From Bin80 sp964291275 (GTDB taxonomy: Bacteria > Bacteroidota > Rhodothermia > Rhodothermales > Bin80): a stretch of DNA of 64,000 nucleotides. The translations under genes were made by a program, and so were the position numbers. Location of the stretch: the NCBI GenBank assembly GCA_964291275.2, contig OZ219800.1, positions 744,001 through 808,000 on the forward strand. Reading direction: 5' to 3'. A model generated the notes under the pieces. That model did not search any database. It was not told where the DNA came from and saw nothing but the letters and a program-made list of their open reading frames with translations. This document shows, piece after piece, positions 44,568-52,584 of this stretch (within the stretch, counting starts at the first letter, position 1; each line of letters begins with the position of its first letter).

Positions 44568-46289
44568 ATGATGACTGATTACGCTGACTTCTTTCGCCAA
44601 CCGGTCCTGCGCAGCCACATCCAATACGAGGCCCTGCGTGCTTACTTTGTTGGCGGGCTCTCGGCCAGAGAGGCCGCCGACCAATTTGGCTATTCCTATG
44701 GCTCGTTCAAAAATCTTTGCGTGGCCTTCCGAAAAAACCCCAACCACACCTTCTTCTGGCCCAAGCCCGAAACGCGCAAGGACAAACCGGAGGATCCGCG
44801 ACCGGCCCGCATTCGCGCCTTGCGCGAGGCGCATCAAGCGTCCATCTACCAGATCGCCGACCTCTTGAAGGAAGAAGGCCTCAGTGCGAGTACGGCTTAC
44901 ATCCACAACCAGCTCTCCGCAGCCGGTTACCCGAAGCTTCCCCGACGCACCGCTACTGAGCGCAGTGTGCGGACCTTAAAGGCGGTGCGGGCGGACCGCC
45001 GGGCGTTAAACCTTGCCCCGCGCAAGTTCACCACCAGCTTCGGCGGTCTCTTCTTGTTCGCCTTTGATCTGGCCCGGATCAACATGGACAAGGTGTTCAG
45101 AGGCCTGCCCGGTTCAGCGCTGATTCCCACAGGCTGTGCAATACGGTCCATGCTGGCTTTGAAGCTATGGGGGATCGGGCGACCCTCTCAGGTCATGGCC
45201 GAGACGTTGGATCCGGGACTGGCCCTCTTTGCTGGCCTCAATGTCATTCCGAAGCGGTCTACGCTCAGTGAGTATACCGGACGCTGCGATCCCCACTTCA
45301 CCGAGGCCCTCATGCATCGGTGGTACCATGCCGCAGCCGAACTGGAGGCCGATCCGAGCCCGGGCCGTTCGTTTGATCTGGACTTCCATACCATCCCGTA
45401 TCATGGCGACCAGGCGCTATTGGAAAAACACTATGTCTCCAAGCGCAGCCGCAGGCAGCGGGGGATCCTGACCGTCTTGGCCCGTGATCTTGATGCCCGC
45501 ATCTTTTGCTATGCCGATACCACCGTGCGCAAAGCAACTCAGAAGGATGCGGCGCTGGAATTTGTTACGTACTGGAGTCGCCTTACCGGCCAATCGCCCG
45601 TTGAACTCGTCTTTGACAGCGGATTTACCACCCATAAGACACTCGGTGAGCTCGACGAAAGGAACATCAAATTCATCACACTCAGACGCCGCCATCCCAG
45701 TCTGATGGCCCATATCCAGTCCATCCCCAAGCATCAATGGCGTCCCATCACACTCACCAACATCAGCCGCAAGTATCGCCGACCTAGTATCGTGGATGAA
45801 CAAGCCGACCTGGCCGCCTATCCCAAACCGATCCGACAAATCCTCGTCAAGGGCCTGGGGCATCCCCAACCCACCGTACTGATCACCAACCAGGAGAAAA
45901 TCTCGCCGGTCAAACTCGTCGACCGCTATGCGCGCCGCATGATCATTGAAAATGTCATCAGTGACGCCATTGACTTCTTCCACATCGATGCGCTCAGCGC
46001 GGCGGTACCCATGAAAATTAATGTAGACGTGCAGCTTACCGTGATCGCCAGTGTGCTCTATCGCTTGCTTGGTCGGCGCATCGGGGACGGATTCGAAGTC
46101 GCCGAAGCACGCACACTCTTCCGCCGACTCATCCCCAAACGAGCCGACATCAGACTGACCGATACGCATATAGAAGTCACCTTTCCACGCCGCGCTCACA
46201 ATCCACACCTCATCAAGGCCAACTACCACCGATTAGAACAACCCATCCCCTGGCTAGACAATAAAATCCTCAAAATTAACTTCGCCTGA
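44568..46289 (+). CDS. DDE transposase of the complete IS
   Basis: A 573-residue transposase. The N-terminal 150 residues hold an HTH-like DNA-binding part (AYFVGGLSAREAADQFGYSY). The catalytic domain shows Asp in FDLDFHTIPYHGD, Asp in LVFDSGFTTHKTL and the IS4-superfamily Y-(2)-R-(3)-E signature in YARRMIIENVI, so the DDE triad looks complete. A second ATG at 44571 is equally possible. It is intact, with no frameshift or stop, and enclosed by matching inverted repeats, so the element may be active. Family is left open (IS1380-like ends, IS4-superfamily catalytic motif). Confidence 0.88.
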   Translation: MMTDYADFFRQPVLRSHIQYEALRAYFVGGLSAREAADQFGYSYGSFKNLCVAFRKNPNHTFFWPKPETRKDKPEDPRPARIRALREAHQASIYQIADLLKEEGLSASTAYIHNQLSAAGYPKLPRRTATERSVRTLKAVRADRRALNLAPRKFTTSFGGLFLFAFDLARINMDKVFRGLPGSALIPTGCAIRSMLALKLWGIGRPSQVMAETLDPGLALFAGLNVIPKRSTLSEYTGRCDPHFTEALMHRWYHAAAELEADPSPGRSFDLDFHTIPYHGDQALLEKHYVSKRSRRQRGILTVLARDLDARIFCYADTTVRKATQKDAALEFVTYWSRLTGQSPVELVFDSGFTTHKTLGELDERNIKFITLRRRHPSLMAHIQSIPKHQWRPITLTNISRKYRRPSIVDEQADLAAYPKPIRQILVKGLGHPQPTVLITNQEKISPVKLVDRYARRMIIENVISDAIDFFHIDALSAAVPMKINVDVQLTVIASVLYRLLGRRIGDGFEVAEARTLFRRLIPKRADIRLTDTHIEVTFPRRAHNPHLIKANYHRLEQPIPWLDNKILKINFA

Positions 46290-46354
46290 ATATACATAGG
46301 GTCACAGCTCCTTAGGTGAATGGAAATTCAGGCTTGTGTTGTGCATCGCGTAAG

Positions 46355-46510
46355 CGCGGGTGACTCCCTGGGAGCAACCAACCGCCCCCTGCGCCTCGAG
46401 CGCCTGGGGGGGAACTGTGCCCCAGGGAGTACCGTGATCCACGCCCCGTAGGGAGTATGTGCCATTGAGCACCGATACAGGGACAGACGGAACGTCACGG
46501 TGACCCGCAA
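46355..46510 (+). ncRNA. Candidate IS110 bridge RNA region
   Basis: Between the IS right end and the transposase lie about 200 non-coding bases with strong secondary structure. ACTCCCTGGG (46363-46372) pairs perfectly with CCCAGGGAGT (46421-46430), extended by GGT/ACC with one bulge. Inside it, a GC-rich stem is formed by CCCCC...GCGC (about 46385-46394) and GCGC...GGGGG (46400-46411) around CTCGA. IS110-family elements are known to encode a bridge RNA in a non-coding end that guides recombination, and size, place and stem-loops fit. The guide loops are not identified. Confidence 0.5.
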
Positions 46511-46537
46511 ACCCTTCAACCTAAAAGATACTTAATC

Positions 46538-47854
46538 ATGTCTACGAAATTTCAATCTATCATTTTTGCGGGGATTGACTGGGGCTCCCAGTTGCATCAG
46601 GTCTGCATCCTGAACTTGGAGGGCACGGTTCTCGGGGAGCGCGCTTTTCCCCACTCCGGGGAGGGGCTCGGTCAACTGCTGGATTGGGTGCTTGCATGTG
46701 CAGGCTGTGCTGCGGCGCATGTTGGCGTCGCCATTGAAATTCCGCATGGTCCCGTTGTGGACAGTCTGTTGGATCGAGGCCTTCGGGTCTTTTCGATCAA
46801 TCCCAAACAGCTGGACCGCTTCCGGGATCGGTTTTCGCCGGCAGGGGCGAAAGATGATCGTCGGGATGCGCGTGTGCTTGCGGACGCGCTCCGTACCGAT
46901 CCGGCTTGTCTGCGTGAACTTGATCCACTGGATGCCCACATCGTCCAGTTGCGGGAGTGATCACGGATGCACGAGGAACTGACCCACCAGCGTACCCGAC
47001 TCACACATCAGGTCCGAGACCAGCTCTGGCGGTACTTCCCGCAGTTCCTGAAACTCGGATTCTCGCTGTCCTCTCCGGTGATGATGGCCCTGTGGACGCT
47101 CATTCCCACCCCAACACGCGCCCGCCGGGTACGCCTTTCCTCCGTGGAGAAGGTGCTCAAAGCACACCGGATTCGGCGTTTGAATGCGGAGCAGGTCCTC
47201 CAATGCTTGCGGACACGACCAGTCACGACGGCTGCCGGCGTCCTGGAGGCGGCAACGACACGCGTTAAGTTGCTTCTGCAGCAGCTCGCGTTGATCGAGC
47301 AACACATCCGCGAGGCGAAACAGGCCATGGAAGCGCTCCTCGCATCGCTCTCCACGGAGCAGAGACCAGCCCCTGCTTCTTCCGGAGAAGAGGAGACCGA
47401 TCCTGGGTGTGAACCGACCTCTTCTGGAGGTACGTTGCGGGATGTGGAGATTCTTTCCTCCATACCCGGTGTGGGAACAACGGTGCTGGCCACGCTCCTC
47501 TCGGAGGCATCCAGTTTGTTCAAGAACCGAGATTACAGGGGCCTCCGTTGCTTGTGTGGCGTCGCCCCCGTCACGCGACGTTCGGGAAAATCCTGGCGGG
47601 TGGGCCGGCGACGAGCCTGTCAAGCACGCCTGATCAATGCCGTCTACCACTGGAGTCGTGTGGCAGTCCAGCATGACCCCATCAGCAAAGCGAAATACAA
47701 AGCCCTGCGTGCGCGAGGCCATAGTCACGGCCGAGCCCTGCGATCAGTCGCAGACCGCCTGTTGGCCATCGCTTGTGCGATGCTCCGCGACCAAACGTGC
47801 TTTGATCGCAGTCGAGCAACCGCCGCAGCTAAATTGCTCCAACCAGCCGGTTAG
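46538..47854 (+). pseudogene. IS110-family transposase interrupted by an in-frame TGA
   Basis: The upstream part (ATG 46538 to TGA 46958-46960) and the downstream part (ATG 46967 to 47854) are in the same frame, only two codons apart, and together make one roughly 438-residue IS110 transposase. The N-terminal DEDD domain shows GIDWGSQLHQ, VAIEIPHGP and AKDDRRDARVLAD. The C-terminal Transposase_20 domain has SIPGVGTTVLATLL, GVAPVTRRSGKS with the serine nucleophile, and RALRSVADRLL. The join reads LRE-stop-SRM, where family members usually have Trp, so a TGG to TGA nonsense change is the simple explanation. The element is then defective unless TGA is read through. Confidence 0.88.
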
Positions 47855-47984
47855 CCCAGGAGGGTAACAAATGAAATGGCAGCAGAAGACGAGAAGATAA
47901 ACAGATCGAAGAACAATCTCCGAATTGAATGAAAAACGAAAAATCAATCCGCATCATGTAACTCCAGAGGACTCACGTAAACCC

Positions 47985-48034
47985 CAAGTCAAATAAAAAT
48001 TTGAAATCAATCAAATTTTCCCGTTTTTGACTTG
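47985..48034. terminator. AT-rich bipartite hairpin between IS110 and tgt
   Basis: CAAGTCAAA (47985-47993) pairs with TTTGACTTG (48026-48034), and inside it AAATTTG (47997-48003) pairs with CAAATTT (48012-48018). The two genes converge here, so a bidirectional terminator is plausible. It could also be IS-associated. Confidence 0.5.
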
Positions 48035-48088
48035 CATAAATGGTAGGGAGTCCCCCCCGTTTCATACCCCTCACCTACCCAACAAACT

Positions 48089-49213
48089 CTATAGTCGACG
48101 ACTGAGTTGCTCACTCATGGTCCTTGCGAAATCGGCATAACGGTCCTCTTGGATTGCCAGCCGCGCACTGCGCATTAGCCATGCATACAAAGCTAAATTT
48201 TGCATAGCAGAGATTTGTAGCCCTAGGATTTCATTACACTGGAACAGATGCCGCACATAAGCACGCGTAAAGGTTTGGCTCACATAAGCATCTAGCCCAC
48301 TGTCTAAGACAGTATGATCATCAGCCCACTTATGATTACGGATGTTAATCACACCATCCGTGGTAAACAGCATACCATTACGTCCGTTACGTGTGGGCAT
48401 CACACAATCGAACATATCTACACCACGACCAATAGTTTCCAACAGGTTTGTCGGCGTACCCACTCCCATCAGGTAACGAGGTTTGTTGGGCGGAAGCAGT
48501 TCGCAAGTAACGCCGACCATCGAATAGAGTGCTTCCGATTCCTCCCCAACCGAGAGTCCTCCAATTGCATAGCCCGGAAAATCCATAGCCACGAGCTCCT
48601 CTGCCGACTCGCGCCGCAGATCTGCAAACGTACTTCCCTGTACTATTGCAAAGAGTAACTGATGACCTCCGTACAATGAACGGGTTGCCTTATACTGTGC
48701 CATGCTTCGCAGAGCCCAGTCAGCTGTTCGCCGGTTGGCTCCCTGTGCTCTTGACCAACTGACTCCCGCCGGCGGACATTCATCCAGCACCATCATTATA
48801 TCGGACCCCAGTATCCGCTGAAAGTCTACCACACTTTCTGGCGTAAAAAGGTGTCTGGATCCGTCAATATGACTCTGAAATGTAGCACCCTCGTCGGTAA
48901 TTTTGCAGCGGCTAGCTAAGGAATAAACCTGATATCCCCCGGAATCAGTAAGAATCGGACGGTCCCAGGCCATAAACTTGTGCAGTCCGCCCGCTCTCTT
49001 CAGGCATTCAGCACCGGGCCGCAAATAGAGGTGATAGGTGTTTCCGAGAATAATTTGTGCACTCAAGTCCCGTTTCAGTTCACGCGGAGACAAACCTTTC
49101 ACGGTTCCTGCCGTCCCTACGGGCATAAACACTGGCGTTGGTATCTCACCACGTCCAGTCACCAGTTTGCCTGCCCGTGCACCCTCGGATTCATGCGAGA
49201 CTTCAAACAACAT
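48089..49213 (-). CDS. tgt: Queuine/preQ1 tRNA-guanine transglycosylase, zinc ligands lost
   Basis: A 374-residue Tgt. It exchanges guanine-34 of GUN-anticodon tRNAs for preQ1 on the way to queuosine. The general base Asp90 (ILTDSGGYQV) and the nucleophile Asp269 (GRGVDMFDCVMPTRNGRNG) are present, so catalysis should work. The usual zinc site CxCxxC...H is gone: the matching positions read Leu307, Ala309, Ser312 (DSGLDAYVSQTF) and Gln338 (SAMQNL instead of TIHNL). I recall similar loss in other Bacteroidota Tgt. It is the last gene of the minus-strand array and overlaps the upstream membrane protein gene by 11 bp. Confidence 0.95.
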   Translation of the reverse strand: MLFEVSHESEGARAGKLVTGRGEIPTPVFMPVGTAGTVKGLSPRELKRDLSAQIILGNTYHLYLRPGAECLKRAGGLHKFMAWDRPILTDSGGYQVYSLASRCKITDEGATFQSHIDGSRHLFTPESVVDFQRILGSDIMMVLDECPPAGVSWSRAQGANRRTADWALRSMAQYKATRSLYGGHQLLFAIVQGSTFADLRRESAEELVAMDFPGYAIGGLSVGEESEALYSMVGVTCELLPPNKPRYLMGVGTPTNLLETIGRGVDMFDCVMPTRNGRNGMLFTTDGVINIRNHKWADDHTVLDSGLDAYVSQTFTRAYVRHLFQCNEILGLQISAMQNLALYAWLMRSARLAIQEDRYADFARTMSEQLSRRL

Positions 49214-49787
49214 CGGGCGCTATGACCTCAACAGAATCAGGCTTATTCAAGGCAACAAACAAGGCTGAGTGTGCATCAGAATCAATACCGATTGCAATGC
49301 AGTCCTGCCCATAAAATATCAATAATACATCAGACGGAATATGTGCCATGAAATGCTTTACGTTTCCCGTCCGCCGCCAATGGCGATAATAATGCAGCGC
49401 AGACACGATCCGGCAACCTGTCAGACACGCAAGGTTGATTTCGAATAACCGTTTTCCCTGGCGAACCCGAAGGAAATATTCAGTCACAGCAACACTGACC
49501 TTTGGACAATAACCTAGAAACCCACCAATAAGAATCAGAACACCAACTGCTAACTGTCCGGCCCAATACCACATGGCCATTACGGGATTTGCAGTAATCT
49601 CTGCTGCCAGTAAACTCCAGCTCATGAACTGCGCCATAACCACCACTACGATGATGGTTGCAATAGCAATGATGTACCAAGCCTCAGCCTGTCGCTGGTT
49701 ATCAATCCTGTGTAGAAAAAGACGTCCCAGCAGCGAGCGACTGGGGCACCAGCGTGCTTGAGCTGAGTAAGTGATATCGTGAACCAC
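49203..49787 (-). CDS. Two-TM membrane protein of unknown function
   Basis: A 194-residue protein with two hydrophobic helices (IIAIATIIVVVVMAQFMSW and WAGQLAVGVLILIGGFLGYC) and a C-terminal soluble part (HYYRHWRRTGNVKHFMAHIP, then a final stretch to VIAPDVV). I do not recognise the family. The genuine status rests on its position: 2 bp after mlaD and an 11-bp overlap with tgt. An envelope role next to the Mla genes is only inferred. Confidence 0.62.
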   Translation of the reverse strand: MVHDITYSAQARWCPSRSLLGRLFLHRIDNQRQAEAWYIIAIATIIVVVVMAQFMSWSLLAAEITANPVMAMWYWAGQLAVGVLILIGGFLGYCPKVSVAVTEYFLRVRQGKRLFEINLACLTGCRIVSALHYYRHWRRTGNVKHFMAHIPSDVLLIFYGQDCIAIGIDSDAHSALFVALNKPDSVEVIAPDVV

Positions 49788-49789
49788 GT

Positions 49790-50851
49790 TTACTGATCAA
49801 GTTGCTGCTGGAGTGAGTCAAGTCTCGCTTCCTGGCGTTTGAGCTGCACTTCCAGGGCTAGGAGCTCCAGCTCTTTGGCCTCCAATGCCTGAAAGCTTTC
49901 CGCAATTGCCCGTTCACGTACCTCGAACGGCGCCTGCTCCATGAATCCACGTTCCTCGAAGTAGCGCTTAAACAGCCAATTGTGTTTACTGGCCTCCATG
50001 AGTTCCGCGAACCTGAAAGCTCCAAGAGAAGCCCAATCAGCCATAACCTCGACACGCGCTGTGATCCTACCTAACCCGCTTATAATCTGCTGCAGTGTAT
50101 CCGCTGTATACTGCGCAGATTGATACAGATCTGGCTCATTCAGGAGCTGAGCAAACGTGCCCTCCCCTTCATCAAGTTTGCCCAGAATGGACTCCACACC
50201 CTCAGTAGCCTGAGTGGCGAGTTCTACCAATGCTTCCGCATCATTACCTAGGTTGGCCATCAGGCGCTCGGTCTCCTGGGTAGTGGCAACCATACTGTTA
50301 TACAACTCCGGATCGTAGACCAGTTTACCCAGCGTGCCCTCCCCGGCTCGAATATCATCCATAATAGCTTCGAAGGATGTGGCAGATTGCTCGAAGCGCA
50401 GTACAGAAGCCAGTGCCTTGTCGGTTATTTCGAATAAATCGAAAGGGTCAACACCAACAATCATGTCACCACTCTCGAGGAGCAGAGGTGAAGTATCTGT
50501 CCGCGGGGGATTAACCAGCACTACGATCATACTTCCCAAAAGCCCCTGCGTCTTGATTTGAGCTTGCGTATCCCGGTGCATGACTGAACGAGCGCTTGTT
50601 CGAATACCCATAGTCACTTCAATCATTCCGCCAGGCTCACTGGGTAATGCTACGCTCTGAACTGCCCCTACACTCACTCCTTGGAACTGAACGTCAGCTC
50701 CTGCACTTAGCCCTGCGACAGAATTAAACTGTGACCGAACCAGAAACCGATCACTGAACAACAATGTCCGGCTGCCTACAATAAGCAAAACCGCCGCAAA
50801 AAGCCCCAGACAAATGATTACAACGAGGCCGACGCGTGCTCTACTGGACAT
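49790..50851 (-). CDS. mlaD: MlaD-like MCE-domain lipid-transport protein
   Basis: A 353-residue protein with one N-terminal helix (GLVVIICLGLFAAVLLIV) and an MCE domain (about 35-120: QFNSVAGLSAGADVQFQGVSVG, then IKTQGLLGSMIVVL). Long helical segments follow, with GEGTLGKLVYDPELY repeated later as GEGTFAQLLNEPDLY, and a C-terminal coiled coil (LELLALEVQLKRQEARLD). MCE proteins form hexameric periplasmic rings that carry phospholipid between membranes. The partner ABC genes mlaE and mlaF lie upstream, with a 235-bp gap before this gene that shows no gene. Confidence 0.9.
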   Translation of the reverse strand: MSSRARVGLVVIICLGLFAAVLLIVGSRTLLFSDRFLVRSQFNSVAGLSAGADVQFQGVSVGAVQSVALPSEPGGMIEVTMGIRTSARSVMHRDTQAQIKTQGLLGSMIVVLVNPPRTDTSPLLLESGDMIVGVDPFDLFEITDKALASVLRFEQSATSFEAIMDDIRAGEGTLGKLVYDPELYNSMVATTQETERLMANLGNDAEALVELATQATEGVESILGKLDEGEGTFAQLLNEPDLYQSAQYTADTLQQIISGLGRITARVEVMADWASLGAFRFAELMEASKHNWLFKRYFEERGFMEQAPFEVRERAIAESFQALEAKELELLALEVQLKRQEARLDSLQQQLDQ

Positions 50852-51086
50852 CTATATGTTTGTTGTGTCGTAATGAAAAGATAACGGGCCTCCAATGTTG
50901 CACCGCAACTGCCAGAGCATCTCGTCGTCACTGTAAGCTGCTGTCCATGATATCTCCGAATCTGTTCCCGAGTCATAATAATCATAACAATCTCCCATAC
51001 CCGACCTGCAATACTCCCATAAACCACCGAACAAAAATATCGAAATCCCCCTCATAGAGATAATCATCCTCGGTTTATTTCCGGAA

Positions 51087-51821
51087 TCATCCGAAAAATG
51101 CACGCAGTACGGGATGCTCGCTCGAACGCAATTCATTTAACGTACCCTCGGCAAGAGCTTGCCCCCGGTATAGAAATACTGCATGATCAGCAATGATTTC
51201 TGCACACAGCAGGTCGTGCGTGATCGCTACCGTCGTGATTCCGCGTTCAGCTTTCAGTCGCATGATCAGGTTGGACACGGTTCGAACACTTGCAGGATCC
51301 AGTCCAGTTGTTGGTTCATCACATAACAAGATATTTGGGCGCAGGATGATCGCGCGGGCCAACGCGATTCGTTTCTTTTGACCACCTGACAACTCGGCCG
51401 GATACTGTTTGGCTGCATGGGGCAGGTTTACCCATGCGATAGCCTCATGAATCTGCTCTGTTCGCTCTTGGACTGGTAGTTCGCTATGCCGTCGTAGAAC
51501 AAAGTCGAGATTCTCTTCTACCGTCATTGAGTCGAACAGCGCCCCTCCCTGAAAGAGATATCCGATCCGGAGACGCAGCACGTTAAGATCGGACATGTTC
51601 AGTTGATCTACCCGTTTCCCTTGTACCCAAATCTCTCCGGCGTCCGGTTCTATCAGACCAACCAAATGCTTGAGTAGAACGCTCTTCCCCGTACCAGATC
51701 CTCCCATAACTGCCACCGTGCTGCCGCGCTCAGCGCTCACGGACACACCTCGCAAAATCTTCCGATCTCCAAATGCCTTATGGAGATCCTTGACGATGAT
51801 TTCCGCTGGGGTCACTGACAT
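51087..51821 (-). CDS. mlaF: MlaF-like ABC transporter ATP-binding protein
   Basis: A 244-residue ABC ATPase. Walker A is GGSGTGKS (about 40-47), the signature is LSGGQKKRIALARA, and Walker B is ILLCDEPTTGLD followed by the His-switch VAITHD. Highest resemblance is to the MlaF/Ttg2A subgroup that powers MCE lipid transport. The start is 1 bp after the mlaE stop. It acts on the cytoplasmic face with MlaE. Confidence 0.94.
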   Translation of the reverse strand: MSVTPAEIIVKDLHKAFGDRKILRGVSVSAERGSTVAVMGGSGTGKSVLLKHLVGLIEPDAGEIWVQGKRVDQLNMSDLNVLRLRIGYLFQGGALFDSMTVEENLDFVLRRHSELPVQERTEQIHEAIAWVNLPHAAKQYPAELSGGQKKRIALARAIILRPNILLCDEPTTGLDPASVRTVSNLIMRLKAERGITTVAITHDLLCAEIIADHAVFLYRGQALAEGTLNELRSSEHPVLRAFFG

Positions 51822-51822
51822 A

Positions 51823-52584
51823 TCAGCCTCCGAATAGAATGAGCGAGAGACGAACCATCAGAACATCTGCCACAAGTACAAGAAGCGATCCAATGACTAC
51901 CGCGCGCATGGCGGCTTGCCCAACTTCGCGCGTACCCCCACGGACGTAATACCCAGAGAAACATCCCACAATAGAAACCAGAAACCCGAAAACACTCGTC
52001 TTCGCGGTGGAAAAGATCACATCTGATAGACGCAAACTCGAAAATGCCTGATCCACAAACAATCGATAGTCCAGATCACTTGACAGTAACGATTCCGCAT
52101 ATCCACCAAGGAGTGCTACAATGTCACAGGCAATGGTCAAGAGCGGGAACATCACCATACAGGCCAGAACTCGGGTAACGACGAGATACTTGAAGGGCTG
52201 CAGTGCAGCTACCTCCAGTGCATCGATCTGCTCAGTTACACGCATGGATCCCAGCTCAGCAGCTATTCCGGCTCCTAGGCGCCCTGCAAGAACCAATGAA
52301 GTGATCACTGGACCGATCTCTTTAACCACTGATAACGCCAACATACTGGGAAGCACTGCTTCCGCCCCGAATCGTGCCAATGTTCCACGGCTTTGCATGG
52401 AAAGCACAATCCCAATCGAGCAACCTGTGACCAACACCAGAACGAGACTCTTCGCGCCAGTCTCATCCATCTGCCTGATCAGCTCCCGCCCCTCAAAAGG
52501 CCGCTGAAACAACTGTCCAAAAAACGTTCCTGCGAACGCCGCAATGTCACCAACCTGCTCAAGCGTATTTGTTATAAAGCGCAT
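51823..52584 (-). CDS. mlaE: MlaE-like ABC permease
   Basis: A 253-residue permease with five to six helices and the MlaE family segments LVLVLVTGCSIGIVLSMQS, GPVITSLVLAGRLGAGIAAE, LGSMRVTEQIDALEVAA and FSGYYVRGG. It begins immediately next to the tamB stop (52585). With MlaF and the MCE protein it forms an inner-membrane complex for phospholipid transport. Confidence 0.95.
   Translation of the reverse strand: MRFITNTLEQVGDIAAFAGTFFGQLFQRPFEGRELIRQMDETGAKSLVLVLVTGCSIGIVLSMQSRGTLARFGAEAVLPSMLALSVVKEIGPVITSLVLAGRLGAGIAAELGSMRVTEQIDALEVAALQPFKYLVVTRVLACMVMFPLLTIACDIVALLGGYAESLLSSDLDYRLFVDQAFSSLRLSDVIFSTAKTSVFGFLVSIVGCFSGYYVRGGTREVGQAAMRAVVIGSLLVLVADVLMVRLSLILFGG

Larger units (their letters stand above)
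44251..46332 (+). mobile_element. Complete insertion sequence (about 2.08 kb), 15-bp terminal inverted repeats, 4-bp target duplication
   Basis: The left end CCTGAATTTCCATTC (44251-44265) is the exact reverse complement of 46318-46332. Direct CTTG copies lie immediately outside at 44247-44250 and 46333-46336, as expected for a 4-bp target duplication. Weaker similarity continues inward. One intact transposase gene fills most of it. Ends starting with CC and a 4-bp duplication resemble what is known for IS1380-type elements, while the transposase has IS4-superfamily features, so the family name stays open. Confidence 0.88.
46337..47880 (+). mobile_element. IS110-family element (approximate limits)
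   Basis: The element comprises a structured non-coding 5' end, a broken DEDD transposase and a short 3' end. IS110 elements lack terminal inverted repeats and give little or no target duplication, so the limits given here are estimates. It begins directly beside the right end of the complete IS, suggesting a shared insertion hotspot. Confidence 0.6.

Noticed and set aside
45417..46229. 270-codon minus-strand frame
   Set aside because: Shadow of the IS transposase gene; lacks its own start context or domains.
46958..46960. Programmed TGA recoding (selenocysteine or read-through) in IS110
   Set aside because: No following hairpin typical of a SECIS element is apparent and a single TGG to TGA change explains it better.
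46961..47728. 255-codon minus-strand frame
   Set aside because: Lies opposite the IS110 transposase and has no recognisable domain.
50852..51136. Minus-strand frame of 94 codons bridging the mlaF-mlaD gap
   Set aside because: Overlaps the mlaF 3' end, has cysteine-rich random composition and no domain.
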